Positions 23,572 to 33,695 of a stretch of 64,000 nucleotides of DNA are shown piece by piece. The stretch comes from Clostridium lundense DSM 17049 (GTDB lineage Bacteria; Bacillota; Clostridia; Clostridiales; Clostridiaceae). A program made the position numbers and the translations under genes. The DNA lies in NCBI RefSeq assembly GCF_000619945.1, contig NZ_KK211043.1:40886-104885 (forward strand), written 5' to 3'. The notes beneath the pieces are model-generated. The model was not told where the DNA came from, made no database searches, and saw nothing but the letters and a program-made list of their open reading frames with translations. How positions within the stretch are numbered: position 1 is the first letter of the stretch; every line of letters starts with the position of its first letter.

Positions 23572-24687
23572 ATGATATATCAGGAATTAAAACGTCGACT
23601 TTTTACTAAATTTCTTCTTTTTTCAATAATAGGCATATTCGTTATAACAGTTGGTTTAAGCGCAATACTGTTAGGCGGGGAGAAAAGTCTACCTGAAGTG
23701 CTGAAAGAAGAGGCTATTTATTCTGGCGAAATGACAGAAAGTAAATTATGGCTTGGGCTTAGCAAGGTAAGAGATGAAAAATCAGAAGAAATAAGATATG
23801 CAACCCTTGTATCTTTTATATATGGTTTAATTAGCAGTTATCCGGGGGTGTTGTATACTGAAGGCAGAGTTAAAGACTTTCCAGATGCTTATGGGAAAGA
23901 TTTTTATGAGTGCTGGAGAAAAAAATCTATGGCCCTTATAGAAAAAATTCCTCAAAAGTATCATGGAAAAGCATTGACAGAACTGAATAAAGTAAAAACA
24001 CCTTTTATTAAATATCCAGGTAGTTATTATTGGAGCATAGCACTTGACAATCTGCAGATTATTTATGTAGTAATTCTCTTTATGGTAACATTTTTTGCAG
24101 CATCCACCTATTCTGATAGTATAGAAGATGGAAGTATGGAAATTATCTATGCAACAAAGTTTGGCAAAAAGATGATGGGTGTTCGCCTTATACCAGTCAT
24201 AATATATGGTTTGTTATTAACTTTGGTTGCAACATTTGGCACAATGTTAATATTAGGTTCAGCTACAGGTTTTCAGGCTTTGAAGAGCAGCTTCAAAGTG
24301 ATTACACTATTTTCTATAGGAAACTTCACATTAAGAGATGGAATAATTCTAATGTTTATAAGTGAAATTTTAGGAGTGTTGGCTTTAACCACAATTATGG
24401 GGTGGATATCTTATAAGGCGGGAAAGACAACCTTAGCTATAGCAATAGGAATTGGGATGAATATTTTCTATATTATTACGGCTTTCTTTGTCAAAATACC
24501 ATTTAGATTCTTTCAACTTATATTAAATGCTCTTCCAATGGCATCATCACAGGTGATATATGAGATACCTGGATTTCGTTTTGACATGTGGCTTTGGAGA
24601 CCATATGCTATTATGCTAGATATGGTTTTAATGTTTATTGTATTTGGCATGCTGCTTAGTCATGCGGTTTGCAGAGATGAAATATAA
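23572..24687 (+). CDS. ABC exporter permease, second subunit
   Basis: 371 aa, paralogous in design to the preceding permease: N-terminal membrane helix (FLLFSIIGIFVITVGLSAILL), external region to about residue 155 sharing the SGEMTESKL-type motif with its partner (AGEMTEDKF), coupling loop SIEDGSMEIIYATKFGKKM, then five or six helices. ATG follows AAGGAGATAAAGAG. The heterodimeric arrangement and the two-component system upstream suggest drug- or bacteriocin-responsive export. Confidence 0.8.
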   Translation: MIYQELKRRLFTKFLLFSIIGIFVITVGLSAILLGGEKSLPEVLKEEAIYSGEMTESKLWLGLSKVRDEKSEEIRYATLVSFIYGLISSYPGVLYTEGRVKDFPDAYGKDFYECWRKKSMALIEKIPQKYHGKALTELNKVKTPFIKYPGSYYWSIALDNLQIIYVVILFMVTFFAASTYSDSIEDGSMEIIYATKFGKKMMGVRLIPVIIYGLLLTLVATFGTMLILGSATGFQALKSSFKVITLFSIGNFTLRDGIILMFISEILGVLALTTIMGWISYKAGKTTLAIAIGIGMNIFYIITAFFVKIPFRFFQLILNALPMASSQVIYEIPGFRFDMWLWRPYAIMLDMVLMFIVFGMLLSHAVCRDEI

Positions 24688-24720
24688 TGAAAGAATTTTA
24701 ATATAGCTTTTGTTTTTTCA

Positions 24721-24760
24721 AAAATATCTTTTAAATAATTTATTATTTAAAAGATATTTT
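24721..24760. terminator. 18-bp bidirectional terminator
   Basis: AAAATATCTTTTAAATAA pairs perfectly with its complement around a TTTA loop. Entirely A/T-rich apart from the single G/C per arm. Confidence 0.7.
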
Positions 24761-25273
24761 TTATTACTGTAGTTTCCTTTTTATAATTGTAAAAGATATG
24801 TTTTTACAGTGATATAGAAGTTGTGATGGATGGTAATTATAAGTCGAATGATGTAAATTTAGTACGAACGATTTTTATAGAAATATGCAGTTGAAAAGAG
24901 GGTATTTGCATTTCGATGAAGAATACAAGTAATTGACAATATTAATTAAAATGTGATACAAACTTATAAAAAAGTTTAAAAAATTCATTGAAGGAATAAT
25001 GTAGTAAATATGAAAATCTATATGACTTTTATATATTTCATGTCATGTAATGACAAGATAGAGTTATTTTTATAGGTATACAGATTGGATAGTTTTACTA
25101 AGAGACAATATGCTAAAAACCTTCCTGTGGTATTTTGATTTACGTGGTGTACTTCTATTTATGCTACAGTAGAGGAAAATATAAAGGCCTAACAGCTTAA
25201 AGGTTAGGTTATCAATGTTTGTGAATATGGAAGACATTGATTTAAAAATTAATAAGAAAAGAGGTAAGGTAAT
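24761..25273. other. Non-coding region upstream of the Ter locus
   Basis: No ORF is supported. It contains a TTGACA at 24933-24938 without a good -10 (TACAAA 18 bp on), and a leader hairpin CCTAAC-N9-GTTAGG at 25188-25208 ahead of the first terD. It is the likely promoter region of the Ter operon, but I cannot fix the start site. Confidence 0.4.
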
Positions 25274-25852
25274 ATGGCAATTAGTTTACAGAAAGGTCAA
25301 AAAGTAGATTTAACTAAAACTAATCCAGGACTTAAAAAAGTTATTGTTGGTTTAGGCTGGGATACAAACAAGTATGATGGAGGTCATGATTTTGATTTAG
25401 ATGCAGCTGCGTTTTGTCTTGGTGAAAATGGAAAAGTAACTGTTGAGACAGATTTTGTATTTTATAATAATGCTAAACATCCATCTCAAGCGGTTATTCA
25501 TTTAGGTGATAATTTAACAGGGGCTGGAGACGGTGATGATGAACAGATTAAAGTTGATCTTACATCTGTACCAGCTAATATACACAAGATAGATTTCACT
25601 GTAACTATTCATGAAGCAGAATCAAGAAAGCAAAATTTTGGACAAGTTTCGAATTCGTTTATAAGAATCTATGATGAGGAATCTGGAAAAGAGTTAATAA
25701 GATATGATCTTGGAGAAGATTTTAGCATTGAAACAGCTGTAATAGTTGGTGAGCTTTACAGGAATGGGTCTGAATGGAAGTTCAATGCTATTGGAAGTGG
25801 ATTTCAAGGTGGACTTGCAGCACTTTGCGGTAACTTTGGGATAAACATATAG
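25274..25852 (+). CDS. terD: TerD-domain stress protein 1
   Basis: 192 aa, standard TerD length. [13 protein letters not shown] opens the domain. The Ca2+-binding acidic clusters are clear: [11 protein letters not shown] (near 40) and [14 protein letters not shown] (near 82). [20 protein letters not shown] and [23 protein letters not shown] complete the family pattern. TerD proteins are cytosolic Ca2+-binding proteins of the Ter response to tellurite, phage and other membrane stress. Start ATG follows AAGAGGTAAGGTAAT. First of a tandem series. Confidence 0.95.
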   Translation: MAISLQKGQKVDLTKTNPGLKKVIVGLGWDTNKYDGGHDFDLDAAAFCLGENGKVTVETDFVFYNNAKHPSQAVIHLGDNLTGAGDGDDEQIKVDLTSVPANIHKIDFTVTIHEAESRKQNFGQVSNSFIRIYDEESGKELIRYDLGEDFSIETAVIVGELYRNGSEWKFNAIGSGFQGGLAALCGNFGINI

Positions 25853-25943
25853 ATTAAAAAATGACATATAAATCTTAACTAGGAACATTTATATATTTTA
25901 GATATTTATTAAATTAAAGCATAATAGGGGGATAATGATATAT

Positions 25944-26522
25944 ATGGCAATTAGTTTACAGAAAGGTCAAAAGGTTGATTTAACAAAAGGAAATGCAAGT
26001 TTAGTTAAAGTTGGTGTAGGGCTTGGCTGGGATACAAATAAATATGATGGTTCATATGCATTTGATTTAGATGCAGCTGCATTTTTACTAGGTGAAAATG
26101 GAAAAGTATTAAATGATGAAGACTTTGTATTTTACAATAACTTAATACATAATTCAGGAGCTGTTGAGCATATGGGAGATAACCTTACAGGGGATGGAGA
26201 TGGGGATGATGAACAAATAAAAGTAGATCTATCTTTGATTCCATCAAATATTAGTAAAGTAGCATTTACTGTTACAATTCATGAGGCAGAGGAAAGAAGA
26301 CAAAATTTTGGACAAGTTTCAAATGCGTTTATAAGGATTTTTAAAGAAGAAACAGGAGAAGAGTTAATAAGATATGATCTTGGAGAAGATTTTAGTGTTG
26401 AAACTGCTGTGGTTGTAGGTGAATTGTACAGACATAAAAGTGAATGGAAGTTTAATGCCATAGGAAGTGGTTTTAAAGGTGGCTTAAGAGCGTTATGTTT
26501 AAATTTTGGCATTAATGTTTAA
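25944..26522 (+). CDS. terD: TerD-domain stress protein 2
   Basis: 192 aa, a close tandem paralogue of the preceding gene: [58 protein letters not shown]. All Ca2+-coordinating Asp residues are retained. An ATG at 25935 is too close to the AGGGGG; the ATG at 25944 aligns with the paralogue's N-terminus. The gene pair probably arose by local duplication. The proteins may form hetero-assemblies on membranes. Confidence 0.95.
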   Translation: MAISLQKGQKVDLTKGNASLVKVGVGLGWDTNKYDGSYAFDLDAAAFLLGENGKVLNDEDFVFYNNLIHNSGAVEHMGDNLTGDGDGDDEQIKVDLSLIPSNISKVAFTVTIHEAEERRQNFGQVSNAFIRIFKEETGEELIRYDLGEDFSVETAVVVGELYRHKSEWKFNAIGSGFKGGLRALCLNFGINV

Positions 26523-26556
26523 TGAAAAACCGGGGAAAAGAAATGGAGGCAAGAAA

Positions 26557-27171
26557 ATGAGTGTAAATTTACAAAAAGGACAAAGAGTAGATCTTGCAAA
26601 AAGTGGAGATAGTTTATCAAAAATAGTAGTTGGGCTTGGCTGGGACCCAGTGAAAGAAAGTAAAAGTAAAAGTAGTGGAATGTTTGGTGGATTATTTGGA
26701 GGAAGAGAAGCAGATATAGATTGTGATGCTTCCGCATTATTGCTAGGTGAAAATGGTAAGCTTATAGGACCAAACTATGTTGTATTTTATAATAATCCAT
26801 GTAGTGATTGCAAAAGTGTATGGTCATCAGGTGATAATCTAACTGGTGGTGGAGACGGCGACGATGAACAAATATTTGTTGAATTATCAAAAGTTCCTGC
26901 TGAAGTTCATAAAATACTATTTACAGTTACAATATATGATTGTATATCAAGAAAACAGCAATTTGGAATGATTGAGAATGCTTTTATAAGAGTATTCAAT
27001 CCTGCTAACAATCAAGAACTTATAAAGTATAATCTTTCTGAAAACTATTCAGGAAAGACTGGCCTTTTAGTGGGAGAGATATATAGATATAAAGGTGGAT
27101 GGAAATTTGCAGCAATAGGCGAGGGAACAAATGACACTAGTATAGTAGATGTATGTAATAAATATCTATAA
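26557..27171 (+). CDS. TerD-family protein with Gly-rich insert
   Basis: 204 aa. NLQKGQRVDLAKS and [14 protein letters not shown] identify the TerD fold, but a Lys/Ser/Gly insert (KSKSSGMFGGLFGGREADID) is placed before the first acidic strand, as in TerZ/CABP-type members. The first cluster reads DIDCDASALLL. Two Cys pairs (PCSDCKS; YDCIS) are extra. ATG follows AATGGAGGCAAGAAA. It diverges from the first two copies, so it is probably functionally distinct. Confidence 0.9.
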   Translation: MSVNLQKGQRVDLAKSGDSLSKIVVGLGWDPVKESKSKSSGMFGGLFGGREADIDCDASALLLGENGKLIGPNYVVFYNNPCSDCKSVWSSGDNLTGGGDGDDEQIFVELSKVPAEVHKILFTVTIYDCISRKQQFGMIENAFIRVFNPANNQELIKYNLSENYSGKTGLLVGEIYRYKGGWKFAAIGEGTNDTSIVDVCNKYL

Positions 27172-27256
27172 TATCACTAAAACTTAATTAATATAGAGTT
27201 TGATAGTACTGTTCCATAAAGTTCATTTTAAAAGTAAAACTTAAAATTTTGTCAGG

Positions 27257-27310
27257 CCTCATTTATAATGATTTGCATGTTTCCATTTATGATGCGAAAT
27301 CTAAATGAGG
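27257..27310 (+). terminator. Branched hairpin between terD-type gene 3 and the terD-terA fusion
   Basis: CCTCATTTA (27257-27265) pairs with TAAATGAGG (27302-27310); inside, GATTTGCAT pairs with ATGCGAAATC. TTTTCG follows. It may be a terminator or a processing site that sets different expression for the fusion gene. Confidence 0.5.
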
Positions 27311-27469
27311 TTTTCGTCTCAAATGATATGTACAAAGCTGAATTAATTAATAAAGAAAATACAATTATATTTTATATGAGTCTAAATAGTAATTAAATTT
27401 GAAGTTTATTTTAAAAACAAAGCAGGAATATTTATAGAATAATCTAAACATAGAAAGTAGGTGCATAAT

Positions 27470-28768
27470 TTGTCTATTTCTATACAGAAGGGTGAAAAAA
27501 TAGATATTCTAAAGATAGTGAAAGAAATTAATGAAATCTATATAATAATTGACTATAAAGTGGATAATGAGGGTGAGTATGATATTGATGGAGCCGCATT
27601 TATACTTAGCACTAATGGTAAGGTGAAATCTGAAAAAGATTTTATATTTTATAATAATCCAGTTGGAGGAAATGGCTCAATAAGACATAGTAGAAATATA
27701 TCATCATCAAATAGTGGAAAAGAAAGAATCAGTATAAAGTTGTCATCAGTACCTATAGATATTGATAAAGTATCATTTACAATAACAATACATGATGCTG
27801 AAAAAAGGAGGCAAAACTTTGGTAATGTAAACTATGTTTCAATTAAGGTATTTAATGCCCAAAATGATGAAGAGTTAATAAGATATGATATGAGCGGTTA
27901 CCTAACTGTTGAAACTGCAATAGTTGCTGCAGAATTGTATCGAAGAAATGGAAGCTGGAAGTTTGGAGCAGTAGGTAGTGGATTTGTGGGAGGATTAGCA
28001 GCATTATGCCATAAATTTGGAGTAGAGGTATTAGAAAAAGATATGAATAACCCTAAGTCCATAAATAGAGATGAGTATAGTACTAAAAGAAAAGAAGAAA
28101 AGATATTTCCGAAGGTAGAAACACATGGTAATAGATCAGGTGAAACTAAAATTAATAAGAGTAAAATAGAGTTGAAGAAAAAAGGGGACACTGTTAAGCT
28201 GGAAAAGAAGAGTGGACAGACACTAGGAGACATTGTGGTGAATTTAAATTGGAATCAGCAGAAGATAAAAACATCGGGATTGTTGGGAGGTTTAGTTAGT
28301 GCTCAAAAGATAGACCTTGATTTAGGTTGTTTATTTGAGTTAAAGAATGGTAGAAAAGGTGTCGTTCAGGCTCTTGGTAATGCTTTTGGAAGTTATACAA
28401 CCCCACCATATATATTTCTTGATAAAGATGATAGAAGTGGTTCTGTGGTGGAAGGTGAAAATTTAATGATAAATGGAAAGTTTCTATCAAAAATGAAAAG
28501 GATACTTATTTTTGCTTATATCTATAAAGGAGTGTCTAATTGGGAACAGGTAGATGGAGTTGTTACAATTAAACAGAAAGATAGTTCGGAAATAGTTGTA
28601 CCATTAGATGATGATAGAAGAAATAAAAGAATGTGTGGAATTGCTATGGTTACTAATGAAAATGATGTAGCCTTTAAAATAGAGAGAGTAGTTCAATATT
28701 ATTCTGGACATGTTGAATTAGATAGAGCTTATAGATGGAATATGAAGTGGACTTTAGGAAGTAAGTAG
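27470..28768 (+). CDS. terA: TerD-TerA fusion protein
   Basis: 432 aa. Residues 1-185 form a TerD domain (ISIQKGEKIDI, DIDGAAFIL, HDAEKRRQNFGN, LIRYDMSGYLTVETAIVAAELYR). A basic linker with SKIELKKKGDTVKLEKK follows. Residues about 235-432 are a TerA domain: GDIVVNLNWNQ, LGCLFELKNGRKGVVQALG, PPYIFLDKDDRSG, RILIFAYIYKGVSNW, YYSGHVELDRAYRWNMKW. The second acidic cluster of the TerD part is degenerate (SSSNSGKERISIKL replaces GDGDDEQ), so this TerD domain probably binds Ca2+ weakly. The TTG start at 27470 is placed after AGTAGGTG and matches the SLQKG N-termini; a GTG at 27461 overlaps that site. Confidence 0.88.
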   Translation: MSISIQKGEKIDILKIVKEINEIYIIIDYKVDNEGEYDIDGAAFILSTNGKVKSEKDFIFYNNPVGGNGSIRHSRNISSSNSGKERISIKLSSVPIDIDKVSFTITIHDAEKRRQNFGNVNYVSIKVFNAQNDEELIRYDMSGYLTVETAIVAAELYRRNGSWKFGAVGSGFVGGLAALCHKFGVEVLEKDMNNPKSINRDEYSTKRKEEKIFPKVETHGNRSGETKINKSKIELKKKGDTVKLEKKSGQTLGDIVVNLNWNQQKIKTSGLLGGLVSAQKIDLDLGCLFELKNGRKGVVQALGNAFGSYTTPPYIFLDKDDRSGSVVEGENLMINGKFLSKMKRILIFAYIYKGVSNWEQVDGVVTIKQKDSSEIVVPLDDDRRNKRMCGIAMVTNENDVAFKIERVVQYYSGHVELDRAYRWNMKWTLGSK

Positions 28769-28796
28769 AGTGAAAAATTTAGGAAGGTGTACAATA

Positions 28797-31562
28797 ATGA
28801 AATACTTTAATGTAAAGATAAAAGATGTTCTTAAAGAGTTTCAGGTAGATGACTCTAAAGGACTATCTGATATAGAGGTTAAAAAAAGAATAGAGAAATA
28901 TGGATATAATGAATTTACAAAACAAGAAGAGGGGTCAATATGGGAGGACATATTAGACAGTATAAAAGAGCCAATGATGATTATTCTTTTAGTAGCTGCT
29001 GCAATAAGTGCTCTTATTGGCGAGATACATGATGCAATAGGAATAGTTTGTGCTGTATCAATAGGTATTGCTATTGGAATGGTAACTGAAGGAAAGTCAA
29101 AGAAAGCTGCTGAAGCGCTTTCAAAGATGACTGATAATATACAAGTTAAGGTTTTAAGAAATGAGCACATTGTTCAAATAAATAAGAATGAAATTGTGCC
29201 AGGAGATATTGTATTTGTAGAAACTGGTGATATGGTCCCAGCAGATGGAAGATTAATTGAAAGCATTGATTTAAAAGTCCGTGAGGATATGCTAACAGGC
29301 GAGTCAGAAGAAGTAGCAAAGGACGCTGAAGCTATTGTTGAAATGGAGTCTTTAAATGTAAAGGGTGAAATGAAAATACAGGATCCTAGTCCTGCAAAAC
29401 AAATAAATATGGTATTTGGAGGTACCCTTATTGCCTATGGAAGAGGTACCTTTGTTGTTACAGTAACAGGTGACTCTTCAGAAATGGGCAAAATCGCACA
29501 GAATTTGGATAAAGGTGATTTGGAAACTCCTCTTCAAATAAAATTGGGAGACTTAGGAGGAAAAATCTCTAAAGTATCAAGTATTATTGCATTGGGATTG
29601 TTCTTAATTATGTTTACAAAACTTGTTATGGCAAAAACCTTGCATATTGATACATCAGGAATAATTCCATTCCTTAATTCAATAGATCCTGTTAAGCGAG
29701 CGTTTATAGTATGTATAGCTTTAATTGTTGCTGCAGTTCCTGAGGGACTACCTACTATGATTAATATAACTCTTGCAATCACTATGCAAAAAATGGCTAA
29801 GATAAATGCGTTGGTAACTAAAAAAGAAGCTTGTGAGACTATAGGTTCTGTAAGTGTTATATGTTCTGACAAGACAGGTACTTTAACTCAGAACAGAATG
29901 TCTGTTGAAGCTGTTTATATAGATGGTAGTTATGTTAATGAAGATGAAGCTGAGCATAAAAGTTACTTTGTTGAAAATTGCTTAATAAATTCTACTGCTC
30001 ATTTAGAAGTAAAGGATGATGAAATCAGTTATTTGGGAAGTGCAACGGAATGTGCTCTTTTACTTCATCATCGTGATCATGATTATATGAAAAATAGAAA
30101 TAGTGCTAAAATACTTCATCAAGTGCCGTTTAATTCAAAGAATAAAAAAATGATTACTGTTATGCATTGTAATGATAATGCTTGTACAATACTTATAAAA
30201 GGAGCCCCAGAAGTTATTCTTAAAGGATGTCATTATGAAAATATAGAAGATAATACTGTAAGGATAACAGACAAAAGAAGAAATGAAATACTAGCAGAGA
30301 TAGAAAAGCTTCAGAAGAAGTCAATGCGTGTTCTTGGTTTTGCATATAAGACTGTTATGGAAGAAGTAGCTATGACCACTGAGGCTGGAGTAATGGAAAA
30401 TGGACTTGTATTTACAGGTTTTGTAGGGATAAAGGACCCACTTAGAGTGGATGTTAAAGATGCAGTTGAAACAGCAGCTAAGGCTGGAGTAGAAACAAAG
30501 ATGTTGACAGGAGACAACATTAATACAGCAATATCCATAGGTGAAGAATTAGGCTTACTTAATGATGAAAAAAGAGCTGTAGAAGCAACGTACATAGATA
30601 CATTATCAGATGAAGAATTAAGAGAAGAAATTAAAAGCATTGCTATAGTTGCACGTTCAAAACCAGATACAAAAATGAGAATTGTTCAAGCTCTTCAAGA
30701 TAATGGAGAGGTAATTGCTGTTACTGGTGATGGTATAAATGATGCACCTGCACTTTCTAAGGCTGATGTTGGAATAGCAATGGGAATAGCGGGTACAGAA
30801 GTTAGTAAGAATTCAGCAGATATAATACTAACAGACGATAGCTTTAGTACCATCGTTCAAGGAATAAAATGGGGACGTGGTATATATGAAAACTTCCAAA
30901 GATTTATACAGTTTCAGATTACTGTTAATATAGTAGCATTTTTAATTGCCATACTGTCAGTTTTATTTAATTTTGATATGCCATTTACAACTATTCAGTT
31001 GCTTTGGGTTAATATTATAATGGATGGACCTCCAGCTTTATCATTAGGATTGGAGACAGTAAGAGAAGTTGTTTTAAAGAAGAAGCCGGTTAATAGAAAT
31101 GCAAGCATAATAACTAAGAGTATGATTACAAGCATGATTTTAAATGCGCTATATATGACTGGAATAATTGTAGTTCAAATGTCCTTAAATCCATTAGGTG
31201 CATCAACTAAGATAGTGGATGGTTCAAGCGAAATGAAGACTGTATTATTTGCTTTATTTGCATTCGGATCTTTATTTAACGCATTTAACTGTAGAGAATT
31301 TGGAACAGATAGTATTATTCCTAACTTTACAAAAAATAAAATTGCACTTCAGATAATCACTGGAACTGCTTTGGTTCAACTTATAATAACTCAAGTATTT
31401 TCAGGATTTTTCAATGCTGTACCATTAAGCTTTGGTATGTGGATTAAGGTAATTGCAGTATCTTCATTAGTAATTGTTATAAATGAAATAGTAAAGGCTA
31501 TACTTAGAAAGTTTACAAATTCTAATAAGTCAGTAGATGACAATGAAAAAGTAGCTGCTTAG
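28797..31562 (+). CDS. Ca2+-transporting P-type ATPase
   Basis: 921 aa P2A-type pump. Actuator motif LTGESEEV, phosphorylation motif SDKTGTLTQ (Asp near 358), nucleotide-binding KGAPE, hinge TGDGINDAPALSKAD, and PEGLP in helix 4 are all intact. Ten membrane helices are expected, with N- and C-terminal cytosolic tails. The start at 28797 follows AGGAAGGTGTACAAT; a GTG at 28770 would put this site inside the gene. Immediately after the TerD/TerA genes, it fits the known association of Ter proteins with Ca2+ pumps, which would set the Ca2+ level sensed by the TerD proteins. Confidence 0.93.
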   Translation: MKYFNVKIKDVLKEFQVDDSKGLSDIEVKKRIEKYGYNEFTKQEEGSIWEDILDSIKEPMMIILLVAAAISALIGEIHDAIGIVCAVSIGIAIGMVTEGKSKKAAEALSKMTDNIQVKVLRNEHIVQINKNEIVPGDIVFVETGDMVPADGRLIESIDLKVREDMLTGESEEVAKDAEAIVEMESLNVKGEMKIQDPSPAKQINMVFGGTLIAYGRGTFVVTVTGDSSEMGKIAQNLDKGDLETPLQIKLGDLGGKISKVSSIIALGLFLIMFTKLVMAKTLHIDTSGIIPFLNSIDPVKRAFIVCIALIVAAVPEGLPTMINITLAITMQKMAKINALVTKKEACETIGSVSVICSDKTGTLTQNRMSVEAVYIDGSYVNEDEAEHKSYFVENCLINSTAHLEVKDDEISYLGSATECALLLHHRDHDYMKNRNSAKILHQVPFNSKNKKMITVMHCNDNACTILIKGAPEVILKGCHYENIEDNTVRITDKRRNEILAEIEKLQKKSMRVLGFAYKTVMEEVAMTTEAGVMENGLVFTGFVGIKDPLRVDVKDAVETAAKAGVETKMLTGDNINTAISIGEELGLLNDEKRAVEATYIDTLSDEELREEIKSIAIVARSKPDTKMRIVQALQDNGEVIAVTGDGINDAPALSKADVGIAMGIAGTEVSKNSADIILTDDSFSTIVQGIKWGRGIYENFQRFIQFQITVNIVAFLIAILSVLFNFDMPFTTIQLLWVNIIMDGPPALSLGLETVREVVLKKKPVNRNASIITKSMITSMILNALYMTGIIVVQMSLNPLGASTKIVDGSSEMKTVLFALFAFGSLFNAFNCREFGTDSIIPNFTKNKIALQIITGTALVQLIITQVFSGFFNAVPLSFGMWIKVIAVSSLVIVINEIVKAILRKFTNSNKSVDDNEKVAA

Positions 31563-31624
31563 TTAAAGTATAACAAAAGTAACTGTTAAATAATTTAATG
31601 CTCTATAGAAAAGAGAAAATGCAT

Positions 31625-31669
31625 TTTAAAAGTGAGACCAGTATAAAATATAATGGTCTCACTTTTAAA
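31625..31669. terminator. Bidirectional terminator between converging Ter operons
   Basis: TTTAAAAGTGAGACCA pairs perfectly (16 bp) with TGGTCTCACTTTTAAA around a 13-nt loop. A-rich and T-rich arms serve both strands. Confidence 0.85.
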
Positions 31670-31758
31670 TAATATAACATTGTGCAGAGTTGTTAATTTA
31701 AATAGAATAATAGTATTTAATGTAACTGCATAATATGTACGACTATATAAAGAAAATG

Positions 31759-32556
31759 TTAAGAAATTAGTTGAAGTATATTCTCTAGAAATTCATCACT
31801 TGACAGAATACCTTGTTCTTTTGTGTAATATATATTTTTATGATTCTTTAAGTTATCCTTATAACGATTTTTCAATTCTCCATGAGAAGGTATTATTCCA
31901 TGTGTGGAGTTATTGAGTAAAGGCAAATCTAAATAGGAATCTCCGGCAGCAATAAGTTTATCTTCATTTTCAATTTCCATAATATATTTAATTGGAGACC
32001 ACTTATTAATGAAATTTGGAATCATATATACTTTTTTAGTATTTCTAGTGACTAAATAGCCTTCTCTATTGGCAATTAAAATTAGTTTCTCAAAATCCTC
32101 AGAGGTTATTAGGTAGCTTTTTAAAACAGCATATAAAAATGAATTGTCACAGCATCTATATGAGTTTACATACTCACTATCTAAAAAGAATCTGCATTTA
32201 TGGATTAATTCTATAGGAGGAATAAGGTTTTTCATTTGTGATAGTATATAATTTTGCCAGTGTAAATCTACTAGTCCATTTTTCAATATTATAGCTCCAT
32301 TAGCTACTACTGCATATTTTAAAGGAATGCTATTATTAAAAATAGAAATTCTTTTAAACTGTTCTGTGGTTCTGGTAGTTGTTGGGATAAATAATATTTT
32401 TTTGTTTATAATATTTAATAATTTTAAAGATTTTTCAGTCATATGGGAAATCTGTTTTTCAGCTTTTGATTCTACTAATACAGTATTTGTAATATCTGGT
32501 TTTAAAAAAAAGTTTGAATATATAAGTGTTCTATCTAAATCTGAGGCAAAAATCAT
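31759..32556 (-). CDS. HAD-superfamily hydrolase of the Ter locus
   Basis: 265 aa. Motif I FASDLDRTLIYS (D6, D8), motif II-type Thr in FIPTTTRT, and motif IV AAGDSYLDLPLL identify a Cof/sucrose-phosphatase-like HAD phosphatase with a type C2 cap. Homologues accompany the StiP, phosphoribosyltransferase and HpcH genes in Ter loci, where a nucleoside-like metabolite pathway has been proposed. It ends the minus-strand operon, 23 bp after the StiP gene. AAGGATGTGATTATAG precedes the ATG. Substrate unknown. Confidence 0.8.
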   Translation of the reverse strand: MIFASDLDRTLIYSNFFLKPDITNTVLVESKAEKQISHMTEKSLKLLNIINKKILFIPTTTRTTEQFKRISIFNNSIPLKYAVVANGAIILKNGLVDLHWQNYILSQMKNLIPPIELIHKCRFFLDSEYVNSYRCCDNSFLYAVLKSYLITSEDFEKLILIANREGYLVTRNTKKVYMIPNFINKWSPIKYIMEIENEDKLIAAGDSYLDLPLLNNSTHGIIPSHGELKNRYKDNLKNHKNIYYTKEQGILSSDEFLENILQLIS

Positions 32557-32579
32557 CTATAATCACATCCTTAATTTTG

Positions 32580-33695
32580 TTATATATCACCTAATTCCTT
32601 TGGTTTTATTATTCCACAGCAAGAGTAAGACATATCTTTATATATTTCCACAGGAACATTTCTATCTTCAGCAAGCTTAAGTATATGTTTTAGATTAGGA
32701 TTATTAAAAGAATCTACAAGTATTTTCCAAGGGATTCTTCTTAGAAGAACTCTTGTAGTCTCTCCTACACCTGGCTTAACAAGATTGATGTTTTTAATAT
32801 TAAATAGTTTCTGTATTTTACAAACATCTTCCAGCCCTTTATAGTTTGGCATAGATTCATTTTCTAGTATTAGGTCAGCGTTTTCAAATGTTTTTGGAGA
32901 TTTATCTATTAAACCAAATTGCTCAGTTATAGTATCAATAAAAAGATTTGACACATCCATAGAAGCCAGTTCCTTATAATATTTAGCTCCGTGAAAGTCA
33001 GTTTTCGATATAAATGATTCATTTAACACTGTTCTGCTCATTAAACCAGAAACTGTTGAATTTAGACAAGCACTTGGTATAAGAAAATCCTCTCGTGTAG
33101 CATAAATATTAGTACAATAGGCAGGATCAGATAAAACAGCTAAATTAGTATTTAGCTTAATACCAGTATCCTTATAAAAATCATTACATGCCTTAATAAG
33201 TGTGTCTTGGATAACCCCTTTACCAGTCCATCCATCAATAAATTGAAGGGTAGAATCAGGATGTTTTTTTAGTATATACAATAGGGCATTTCTATCTATA
33301 CCTTTATCTCTAATAATAGATATACTATAGTGTGGCAGGATTAAATTATACTTATGATTTATATAACGTTTTATAAGTATACCTATTGGTGTGCCTGCTC
33401 TAGCCAATGAAACTAAAACAATATTAGTCCCTATGTTTTTAATAATTTTATCACTAACAATAGATACAAGAATTGCAATTTTTGTCTTAGTTTGCTCTAA
33501 AGTTTCATAAAATAAATTCATGTATTCTTCTGTTGGATGGTATTCAATAGGCAGCATTTCAGAATAATGAGTACCATTTTGAATGGCGTTTTCTCTATAT
33601 TCATTGCTTAATTCGGAGATAAGGCCTGTTATTTCTTTTAATAAGAATATTACATCATCCTTTGAATAGCTTCCTGATAATGTATTATTTAACAT
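32580..33695 (-). CDS. StiP-family protein (Ter-associated, PRTase-like/putative protease)
   Basis: 371 aa. The motifs VSLARAGTPIGILIKRYI, FIDGWTGKGVIQDTL and LVKPGVGETTRVLLRRIPW are characteristic of the family often annotated as 'cysteine protease StiP'. The GWTGKG loop resembles a PRPP-binding loop, so a phosphoribosyltransferase-like fold is equally possible. The ATG directly follows the TAG of the preceding gene (no gap). It is encoded between the phosphoribosyltransferase and HAD genes in the conserved Ter order. It is soluble. Confidence 0.8.
   Translation of the reverse strand: MLNNTLSGSYSKDDVIFLLKEITGLISELSNEYRENAIQNGTHYSEMLPIEYHPTEEYMNLFYETLEQTKTKIAILVSIVSDKIIKNIGTNIVLVSLARAGTPIGILIKRYINHKYNLILPHYSISIIRDKGIDRNALLYILKKHPDSTLQFIDGWTGKGVIQDTLIKACNDFYKDTGIKLNTNLAVLSDPAYCTNIYATREDFLIPSACLNSTVSGLMSRTVLNESFISKTDFHGAKYYKELASMDVSNLFIDTITEQFGLIDKSPKTFENADLILENESMPNYKGLEDVCKIQKLFNIKNINLVKPGVGETTRVLLRRIPWKILVDSFNNPNLKHILKLAEDRNVPVEIYKDMSYSCCGIIKPKELGDI

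Noticed and set aside
24815..24895. Small ORF MDGNYKSNDVNLVRTIFIEICS in the gap before the Ter locus
   Set aside because: 22 codons, no ribosome binding site, no similarity recognised; probably chance or debris.
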